Shown here piece by piece: positions 30,067 to 35,942 of a DNA stretch of 35,942 bases. A program made the position numbers and the translations under genes. The notes under the pieces were generated by a model that was given only the letters and a program-made list of their open reading frames with translations, did no database searches and had not been told where the DNA came from. Origin of the DNA: Clostridia bacterium (GTDB taxonomy: Bacteria > Bacillota > Clostridia > Oscillospirales > Acutalibacteraceae); contig JAFRJB010000120.1 in the NCBI GenBank assembly GCA_017432485.1, positions 1-35,942 on the forward strand, in the 5' to 3' direction. Numbering within the stretch: position 1 is the stretch's first letter; each line of letters starts with the position of its first letter.

Positions 30067-30321
30067 ATGGATTACAGATTTCAACCGCGCGGCGTTTGCT
30101 CGCAGGAAATACATTTATCGATTGATGATAACGGCGTGATTACCGCCTGCCGCTTTATCGGCGGCTGCAGCGGCAACACCCAAGGGGTAAGCAAGCTTGT
30201 TACCGGGATGAAAGCGGAAGATGTGATTGCCAAGTTAGAGGGCATTCGCTGCGGTCCCCGCCCGACCTCCTGCCCCGACCAGTTGAGCAAGGCACTCAAG
30301 TTGGCGTTAGCAGAACAATAA
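30067..30321 (+). CDS. TSCPD-domain protein (TIGR03905-like)
   Basis: This small 84-residue protein carries the family-naming TSCPD at 67-71 and Cys at 11, 28, 34, 62 and 69. The arrangement matches the four-Cys TSCPD family related to the C-terminal domain of B12-dependent ribonucleotide reductases, where the Cys bind metal. Its own function is unknown. AAGGAG lies before the ATG. It follows the PHP gene by 8 bases and ends in a strong terminator. Confidence 0.9.
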   Translation: MDYRFQPRGVCSQEIHLSIDDNGVITACRFIGGCSGNTQGVSKLVTGMKAEDVIAKLEGIRCGPRPTSCPDQLSKALKLALAEQ

Positions 30322-30330
30322 AACGATTTT

Positions 30331-30366
30331 AAAAAGCCTTCTCGGCACTGCCGAGAAGGCTTTTTT
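30331..30366. terminator. Bidirectional terminator between TSCPD and GH78 genes
   Basis: AAAAAGCCTTCTCGGCA and TGCCGAGAAGGCTTTTT form a 17-bp stem with a one-base centre. T-runs lie on both sides, serving both convergent operons. Confidence 0.92.
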
Positions 30367-30380
30367 GTATGTGCAAATAA

Positions 30381-32750
30381 TTATCCGGCGGTGGTTTCCA
30401 ACGCCACCTGCCGCGCGGTCGGGGCGCTGACCTCAAAGATGATGAAGCCGCCTTCGGTACCGCCAAAAGTGATGCCCCGTGCGCCGAGGAATTTGCCGCT
30501 TTGGTAAATGGTGCTGCCGCTGCAGCGGACATTTTGCCCGCTTTGGTAGGGCAAATAGATGCGCGCAGTGGTGCCTGCGGGGATGGCGGCGCTCAGCGCA
30601 AACGTGCCGCCGCTTTGTTGCGCTTCTTTGACAGTGATATGCCCTTTGACCGAGGGCACCGTGCACTTGATTTGTGTCAGCCCTGCCGGCTGCGGCACAA
30701 TTTCAAACTTCGTGTAGCCGGCTTCGAGCGGGCGCACGCCTGCAAAATACTTGCTCATTATCACCAGCGGGCCGCCCGACCAGGCGTGGTTAAGCGTGCC
30801 GCCTATTTTTGTCCACTTTTCCCACAGGGTGGAGTAATCTTCTTTAATCATGCGCTCGTAGCGCTCTGTCATGCGGGTTCTGGCGAGGTCATATTCCCCC
30901 ATTGCGCACAGCGCCTCGAGCACATAGTATTCCATATAGGGGCTGGCGTTTTTGGTGCCGGTGAGCACCTTCTTTATCGTGTCGTATTTCTCTTTATCGG
31001 CAAGCCCCGCGAGCACGGCGAGCGCGTTGGCGCGGTCATCCGGTTTGCTGACATCACTGCTCTTGTAGCCGCTCTCTGTCCACAGGCTTTGGTAGGCTGC
31101 TTTGAGTGACTTGAGTGCCGCCTCATTTTCCCGGGCAGCGCCGGTTTCGCCCAGCAGTTCTGCCATCTCTTTGACCTGCGACAGGGCGTAGTAATACCAG
31201 GCGTTTTCGATAGCAATGCTGTCTTCGCGCGAACCCCAGTCCATCCAGTCCCAAGAGCCGCTGCGGTGTTCTACCAGCCCATCGCTTTGCACGCTCCACA
31301 GGTTTAAGTACTTCACTGCCGCGGGGTAGACGGTGCGGATAAACTCTGTGTCACCCGTATAGAGGTAGTAGGTCCAAAAGCCGCAAATGCCCGCCAACTG
31401 CTGCACCGGCAGTTCGAAGAAGGCATCGCTAATCGGCACCACGGTCGGCAGCACATCGGTTGCGGGGTCCACATGCCCGAGCATGGACTGCACACCCTTT
31501 TGGTAGAGCAGGTAGGCGCTCGGGTCTAAACTGTACATGCTCATTGCCATTTCGTTGGTCACATCGCCCCACCACTGGGCGCGCTCGCGGTCGGGGCAAT
31601 CCATGTAATTGTCGCGCATGGTCACATAGAGCGTGCGCAGCGATTTCTGCCACAGGGTATTGAGCGCGGTATCTTCGCAGCGGAAATTACCGGAGAAGGC
31701 GGTATCGTAGCCGCTTTCGCGGTATTTGAGTGCTAAAATTGTCACGCCCGCGGGGAAGCGGTAGCGAATATGCTCGCCGTTGAACCAGCCGAGCGCTTCA
31801 AACTCTTGCTCCCCGTCTTTGGTGATATAGTAGTCGCGCGGCGCGCCGATAGAGGTGTTTTCGGTCGTGATTTGGATTTTCTTGCCTGCCTTTGCCTTGA
31901 TTCTAAAGTAGGGGGTGCACTGGGCGTTATAGGGAATATCCACGGTCACCGTTTTTCCGAAATGCAGGGTTTTGCCGCAGTAGTCGGCAGAATTTTCGTA
32001 GTCCGAAAGCCCGTAATCTTTGAGCAGCGGAATGCCGCGCGGGTAGAGTGTGCCCCAAGGAGCAGCGCCGCCGGTGCCGCCGGGGGTGGCGTTTTGCCAG
32101 GCGCTGTCGTCAAAATCGGGACTTGTCCAATCGCCCGGTTCTTTGGTGGCATCATAGTAAATGCTATACTCCGGCAGGCGGTAGTTCGGCTGCTTGCCGC
32201 TATTTTGGTAGGCAGTGTGGCGCTGCGCCTTCCAGCTGCTGTCGGAGAGGATGTCCCCCGCTTCAAACAGGAAGCCGGCTTTGCCGCTGTCTTGGTAAGA
32301 AAAACTTTTGTCTTTGCCCCAGTACCACACCAGCGCGGCGATGAGGTTTTCGCCCCTCTTGAGGTAGGGCGCAATGTCGACAGTGTCATAGTAACTGTCG
32401 CTCTCGGTGGGGCCGCGCTTGACCCCGCCTTCAAAGACCGCCAGCCTGCCGTTGATGTAGAGGCAGTATTTGGAATCGGCAGAGATAGAGGCGTTTAAAG
32501 TCTGCGGCACTTTTTTAAGAGTTACCGTTTTGCGCAGGCACATCCACACATTTTCTTCGCTGCCGTCGCTGTTATCCCAAATATACTGCGCCTTCCAATC
32601 GGTTTTCGGCGCGGTATCTAAGCGCGCGTAGGAAGATACAGTTTTTGGGATTTCATATGTATTTTGAAAATCGGTCGCTGCTTTTTGCGGCGCACAGCCG
32701 CTGCAAAGCAGCAGGCTTAAGAGTAAAAGCACTGCGATAACTTTTTTCAT
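30381..32750 (-). CDS. GH78 alpha-L-rhamnosidase lipoprotein
   Basis: This 789-residue secreted glycoside hydrolase removes terminal alpha-L-rhamnose from plant or bacterial glycans. A lipoprotein signal (LLLLSLLLCSGC, Cys19) anchors it to the membrane. The N-terminal beta-sandwich domains (about 35-330) carry W(K)AQYIWD and SDSSWKAQR motifs. The (alpha/alpha)6 catalytic barrel (about 340-690) shows DCPDRERAQWWGDVTNEM and GSWDWMDWG. A C-terminal beta domain ends the protein (GYTKFEIVPQPAGLTQIKCTVPS). The ATG at 32750 is chosen because AAAGGGAA lies 6-7 bases upstream and the signal peptide starts there; a frame from 32774 adds 8 residues. It is the second gene after the LytTR regulator. Confidence 0.88.
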   Translation of the reverse strand: MKKVIAVLLLLSLLLCSGCAPQKAATDFQNTYEIPKTVSSYARLDTAPKTDWKAQYIWDNSDGSEENVWMCLRKTVTLKKVPQTLNASISADSKYCLYINGRLAVFEGGVKRGPTESDSYYDTVDIAPYLKRGENLIAALVWYWGKDKSFSYQDSGKAGFLFEAGDILSDSSWKAQRHTAYQNSGKQPNYRLPEYSIYYDATKEPGDWTSPDFDDSAWQNATPGGTGGAAPWGTLYPRGIPLLKDYGLSDYENSADYCGKTLHFGKTVTVDIPYNAQCTPYFRIKAKAGKKIQITTENTSIGAPRDYYITKDGEQEFEALGWFNGEHIRYRFPAGVTILALKYRESGYDTAFSGNFRCEDTALNTLWQKSLRTLYVTMRDNYMDCPDRERAQWWGDVTNEMAMSMYSLDPSAYLLYQKGVQSMLGHVDPATDVLPTVVPISDAFFELPVQQLAGICGFWTYYLYTGDTEFIRTVYPAAVKYLNLWSVQSDGLVEHRSGSWDWMDWGSREDSIAIENAWYYYALSQVKEMAELLGETGAARENEAALKSLKAAYQSLWTESGYKSSDVSKPDDRANALAVLAGLADKEKYDTIKKVLTGTKNASPYMEYYVLEALCAMGEYDLARTRMTERYERMIKEDYSTLWEKWTKIGGTLNHAWSGGPLVIMSKYFAGVRPLEAGYTKFEIVPQPAGLTQIKCTVPSVKGHITVKEAQQSGGTFALSAAIPAGTTARIYLPYQSGQNVRCSGSTIYQSGKFLGARGITFGGTEGGFIIFEVSAPTARQVALETTAG

Positions 32751-32789
32751 CGGTGTTCCCTTTCTATTGGTCATTCTTTTTAGAAGGAA

Positions 32790-33602
32790 TTAATGTTTTA
32801 ACACTTGCTGCACCGCATCGCGAAAGGCGGTGTATTTCTTTTCGGGAATGGGCAGCTCGGTGCCATCGGTCAAGCTCAGGCGGAAGCGGCATAGCTTGCG
32901 CACATAATGCGGGTTGATTAAGTAGCTTTGGTGGCAGCGCAAAAACAAGTGCCCGCAATCCTTTTCGAGCGCGGCAACACTGCGAATCACTTCTATTTCA
33001 CCCTCGGCGGTGTGCAGCAGGCTGTGCTTGCCGCCGGCGGTTGCCTCTATCCAGATAATAGAGTCGGAAAGGAAAAAGTAATCCGAGCGGTTCGTGCCGT
33101 GAAAGTGCAGGCGCTCGCCGCGCTGCAGCAGCGCCTTGTCACCGGAAAACACCGGGGAGTAGTTGGTCGCGTAGATGGTGTCATCCTCGTGCAAACCGTG
33201 GGGGTTAGAGATGTGGCAGACCAGGATTTTCGGCACCTTCACCGTGTTGCCCGCCTCGTCCGTTTGCTTGCGCTCGCACCAGCTTAACTGCAGGCGCTGA
33301 AAAACCGAGATGTCGTGCCCGTCAGGGTAATGGGTGACCACCGAGTAGGAGAGCATCACATCGCAAGAGGCGGTGTTTGCCGCAATGTGGCGCACCTTTA
33401 AATTCCCCATGGTGAAGGTTAGGTTGTGTTCCTCTGCCTGCCAGGTTTTAATCATCGTTTCGCGCCCCTGTAAAAACTGCCCCTCGGCGGGGCCGTACCA
33501 CAGCGCTTCATCATCCATCGCCAGCAAAAAGGGCATATAATCATTGTTATAATATTTTATAATAAGCTCTGCCGACAGGTCGGCAATCTGCTGCTGGTTC
33601 AT
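32790..33602 (-). CDS. LytTR-family regulator with N-terminal NTF2-like domain
   Basis: This 270-residue probable one-component regulator has an N-terminal half (about 5-120) that resembles a SnoaL/NTF2-like ligand-binding fold (NNDYMPFLLAMDDEALWYGP, GRETMIKTW). The C-terminal half (about 165-270) is a LytTR DNA-binding domain (LSDSIIWIEATAGGKHSLLHT, FLRCHQSYLINPHYVRKL). No receiver or kinase domain is present. The ATG at 33602 is preferred, with AGGTGAG before it. The upstream ATG at 33626 cannot be used by the observed promoter because it lies inside the -10 (TATAATG). It is followed by the GH78 gene about 39 bp on and probably controls it. Confidence 0.85.
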   Translation of the reverse strand: MNQQQIADLSAELIIKYYNNDYMPFLLAMDDEALWYGPAEGQFLQGRETMIKTWQAEEHNLTFTMGNLKVRHIAANTASCDVMLSYSVVTHYPDGHDISVFQRLQLSWCERKQTDEAGNTVKVPKILVCHISNPHGLHEDDTIYATNYSPVFSGDKALLQRGERLHFHGTNRSDYFFLSDSIIWIEATAGGKHSLLHTAEGEIEVIRSVAALEKDCGHLFLRCHQSYLINPHYVRKLCRFRLSLTDGTELPIPEKKYTAFRDAVQQVLKH

Positions 33603-33624
33603 TTTCTCACCTGCTTTCCTCTTC

Positions 33625-33653
33625 ATTATACCTGCATTTTATGGCAAAAGCAA
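33625..33653 (-). promoter_or_regulatory. Promoter of the LytTR-GH78 operon
   Basis: On the minus strand, TTGCTT (33648-33653) and TATAAT (33625-33630) are separated by 17 bp. The -10 overlaps the in-frame ATG at 33626, which fixes the true start at 33602. Confidence 0.75.
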
Positions 33654-33692
33654 GTGTTATTTGCTAATTTACAAGTGATTTTAGAAAAAACA

Positions 33693-33721
33693 TTGAAATT
33701 ATTTCCGCTTTTTCATATAAT
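33693..33721 (+). promoter_or_regulatory. Promoter of the sortase-type surface protein
   Basis: TTGAAA (33693-33698) and TATAAT (33716-33721) are separated by 17 bp. Confidence 0.78.
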
Positions 33722-33753
33722 GACAACAGAAAGAATGAACAGGAGAGAATACG

Positions 33754-35643
33754 ATGAAAAAGAAAATCTTCGCAACAATCCTTGCATTTGTTTTAGTGAG
33801 CACCCTTCTGCCTTTAAGCGTTTTTGCTGCGCAGAAAACGAAAACGCACTTGGAATGTACCTATCTTGACGGGTTTGAATATAACGAAGACGGTACGACC
33901 GTTTTCAGTTTTGAGGATGATGCCATTCAATCCAGTTTCGTTTTATATGATGAGAATGATAATTACGTAGATGCTGCCCTTTCGGAAGTTTCGGCAGTCA
34001 TTGTGGAGGCACCTGCGATGGTTCCTTATCGCTTGATTCATACGATTAGCGGTGTTTTTTCGCGCTTCACCGTGAATTTTTACTTGCCGGAGAATCCCGG
34101 CGATTACACCCTGCGCTTCTCCTATAGCGGCACCGGGGCATATGAAGGCTGCGTTATCGATGTGCCGTTTCGCGTGGTTGCGCAAAAACAGCAGATGAAT
34201 CTGCAGCTCAATGTCGCCGATACCGTCGGCGCCGCCACGGGGGCGATTTCCGGCACACTCACGGATACCGGCAGCGGCGCGGCAATTGGCGGCAAATTTG
34301 TTAAGCTGAGTTTTGAATCAAACAAGCGTATTTTTTTAGAATCGTGCACGACAGATGCCGGCGGCAATTTTTCGGTAGCGCTTCCCGAAAAGCTCATAGA
34401 ACATATGGAGAGCATCTATGCGCTCAATCCCGGGAGAGCCATTTTGATATGTGACGCGGACGTACCGGGTGATAACACCTATGCGCCTGCCCGCTGCTTC
34501 GAAGCGGCACAGTGGGTGAAGAGTTACACACTCGTGTGGCTCGATAGCGCGGACAATGAGTTGGATACCGCTGCCTGTTTGGATGGCGACACAGCGCCCC
34601 AAACAGACAAAATCCCCCAAAAAGCGGCAGATGAAACTTACTCCTATACCTTTAAGAGTTGGGATGAAGGCACGCTTTCTGCCGACAACGCAACCATCAC
34701 CTACCGCCCGATTTTCACCTCTACTGCCCACAACCCGGCAGCGCCGGTGGTCGAAAACAATACCGACCCCACCTGCACCGGCGGCGGTTACTATGAGAGT
34801 GTGGTTTACTGCAGCGATTGCAGCTACGAGATTTCCCGCACCCCGGTCAATGTGCCCGCCAGCGGTCACGACTTTAGCGGCGCATGGGTCACTGACGAGA
34901 CAAATCACTGGCACAAGTGCTCTCGCTGTGAAGTTATCGACAGCAAGGCGCAGCACACTTGGAATGAGGGCACAGTTACCACAGCGCCGACTGCCACCGC
35001 ACAGGGTGAAAAAGAGTTTACCTGCACCGTATGCAGCGCCACGAAGACGGAAGTGCTGCCCGCAGTGCCGGAATACACCGTTGCCGATACCGGCGCATTG
35101 GATTGGAATCCCGCAAGCGGCGCAGACCTCAGTTTGACCATTCACCGCAGTTTGGAAGATGAGAGAACCTATGATAATTTTGAAGGCATTGAGCTCGATG
35201 GTGTCCCTCTGAGTGCGGAGGACTATGATATTGCCGCAGGCAGTCTGGTGCTTACCCTCAAAGAGGCATTTTTGAACACCCTCGCGGCAGGCGAGCATAG
35301 CTTAAATGTGCGCTTTAGCGATGGCGCGGCGCAGGCAAGCGTGCGCGTTCTCGCCCAAGAGGTTCCCGCAGACCCCGAAGCGGATGAAGAGGCACAGGCA
35401 CCGGAGCAGAGCGCTACCGATGTGACTGCCACCGACACTGCTACCGATGCGACTGCCACCGGCACCGATGCGGCGACTGCTCAGCAGACAACTGCTCCGG
35501 CGGCAACCACTACGACAGCAGGTCAACATAGTAGCACTGCCCCTGCCACCGGCGATAGCACGGCAGCCGTATTCTGTGCGATAGCCTTCGCGGCAACTGC
35601 TGCGGCGGTGATAACAATTAAGCGCAAAAAAGAAGATAACTAA
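33754..35643 (+). CDS. Secreted surface protein with Pro-Ala-Thr-Gly sorting signal
   Basis: This 629-residue protein has a signal peptide (about 1-27, ending VFA). A beta domain (about 30-145) is followed by a TTR/carboxypeptidase-regulatory-like domain (about 148-235) and a Cys-rich module (PTCT at 339, C..C pairs, GHDF at 371, CSRC, CTVC). An X2-like domain (about 450-540, AGSLVLTLKEAFLNTLAAGEHS) precedes a Thr/Ala-rich linker (about 545-595). The C-terminus, APATG (596-600), a hydrophobic helix and KRKKED, is an LPxTG-type sortase signal with Ala in place of Leu. No sortase gene is in the window. AGGAGA precedes the ATG. It shares the Cys-rich module with the proteins at 17236 and 23665. 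Confidence 0.85.
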   Translation: MKKKIFATILAFVLVSTLLPLSVFAAQKTKTHLECTYLDGFEYNEDGTTVFSFEDDAIQSSFVLYDENDNYVDAALSEVSAVIVEAPAMVPYRLIHTISGVFSRFTVNFYLPENPGDYTLRFSYSGTGAYEGCVIDVPFRVVAQKQQMNLQLNVADTVGAATGAISGTLTDTGSGAAIGGKFVKLSFESNKRIFLESCTTDAGGNFSVALPEKLIEHMESIYALNPGRAILICDADVPGDNTYAPARCFEAAQWVKSYTLVWLDSADNELDTAACLDGDTAPQTDKIPQKAADETYSYTFKSWDEGTLSADNATITYRPIFTSTAHNPAAPVVENNTDPTCTGGGYYESVVYCSDCSYEISRTPVNVPASGHDFSGAWVTDETNHWHKCSRCEVIDSKAQHTWNEGTVTTAPTATAQGEKEFTCTVCSATKTEVLPAVPEYTVADTGALDWNPASGADLSLTIHRSLEDERTYDNFEGIELDGVPLSAEDYDIAAGSLVLTLKEAFLNTLAAGEHSLNVRFSDGAAQASVRVLAQEVPADPEADEEAQAPEQSATDVTATDTATDATATGTDAATAQQTTAPAATTTTAGQHSSTAPATGDSTAAVFCAIAFAATAAAVITIKRKKEDN

Positions 35644-35658
35644 TACTGGAATAGAAAG

Positions 35659-35720
35659 AACGGACGAGAAATCGTCCGTTCAGAGTGTCGACAAAGTGGC
35701 TAAAACCACACTTGTCTTAT
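35659..35720 (+). terminator. Tandem hairpins after the surface protein gene
   Basis: AACGGACGA-gaaa-TCGTCCGTT (35659-35680) is followed by a second imperfect stem (35690-35716) with a T-rich tail TTATTCTTTATG. Either or both can end transcription. Confidence 0.7.
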
Positions 35721-35799
35721 TCTTTATGTTGTTTTTTGAGTGTTTTGAGAATTCATTAATAAATCAAGAATGATTAATTATAAATTTTTTGTTTTGAGA

Positions 35800-35942
35800 A
35801 AAATCGCCGTAGCTACGGCGATTTTGTGTTTTTGCCAACTCGAGCTTGGAGTACCTTTGTACGCCTCAGCGCTCGAGTTGACAAATTTTAGCTCACTTTC
35901 TCGACCTCTGTCAGCTTGTAGACAATGACTTTGTCTACAAGC
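35800..35942. other. Hairpin-rich window end
   Basis: There is no gene here. Three structures follow each other. The first is a perfect 26-bp palindrome centred on GTAGCTAC (35800-35825), with TTTTGTGTTTTTG behind it. The second is CAACTCGAGC (35836-35845) / GCTCGAGTTG (35871-35880). The third is a 12-bp stem GCTTGTAGACAA/TTGTCTACAAGC (35914-35942), cut by the window edge. They may include a terminator for a minus-strand gene outside the window. Confidence 0.6.

Noticed and set aside
34336..35298. A 320-codon frame antisense to the sortase-type surface protein
   Set aside because: Shadow of a real gene with a signal peptide, X2-like domain and sorting signal.

Overview
The window looks like a chromosome segment of an anaerobic gut-type Clostridia (Oscillospirales/Ruminococcus-like), probably uncultured. 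This is inferred from several features. There is a one-chain alpha2-type glycyl-tRNA synthetase, rubrerythrin, the GGGtGRT/Fe-S scaffold gene pair, a TSCPD protein, an ECF folate transporter under a THF riboswitch, dockerin-bearing giant secreted proteins, a GH78 lipoprotein and a Pro-x-Thr-Gly sorting signal. Ribosome binding sites are strong AGGAGG types, and promoters are near-consensus sigma-A with 17-bp spacers.

Layout. 1-3.2 kb: glyS with a small membrane protein (minus) and, divergently, an orphan PTS EIIC. 3.3-5.5 kb: an OmpR-type two-component operon (minus). 5.6-6.9 kb: a YgjP-like metalloprotease convergent with a membrane protein. 7-8.7 kb: the Fe-S scaffold and GGGtGRT operon. 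8.9-10.6 kb: an HtrA protease. 10.6-11.5 kb: THF riboswitch and folT. 11.5-14 kb: a candidate small RNA, merR (minus), then the nfeD-stomatin pair. 14.1-17 kb: rubrerythrin, then a HAD phosphatase and an aspartate-type aminotransferase (minus). 17.2-27.7 kb: two giant secreted dockerin proteins with a MATE exporter between them (minus). 27.7-28.3 kb: a 640-bp island of dispersed repeats. 28.3-30.3 kb: a DUF4358 lipoprotein (minus) and a PHP phosphoesterase-TSCPD operon. 30.4-33.6 kb: a LytTR regulator and GH78 rhamnosidase operon (minus). 33.7-35.6 kb: a third secreted, sortase-type surface protein.

How the genes connect. The two-component promoter and the htrA upstream region carry the same 11-bp-phased boxes (TTTTCACA/TTTTCAGA). 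This suggests an envelope-stress circuit in which the response regulator controls itself and htrA, as CssRS does in Bacillus. The three large secreted proteins share a Cys-rich PTCT..G / C..C / GH(D/N)F module and probably act at the cell surface or in carbohydrate binding, alongside the LytTR-controlled GH78 enzyme.

The most unusual DNA is intergenic. Arrays of degenerate heptamers lie beside terminators at nine intergenic loci, often with GTGCCGC/GCGGCAC palindromes. A roughly 300-bp MITE-like element has ends resembling a tRNA T-arm. All calls come from reading the sequence and from family knowledge; no database search was run.
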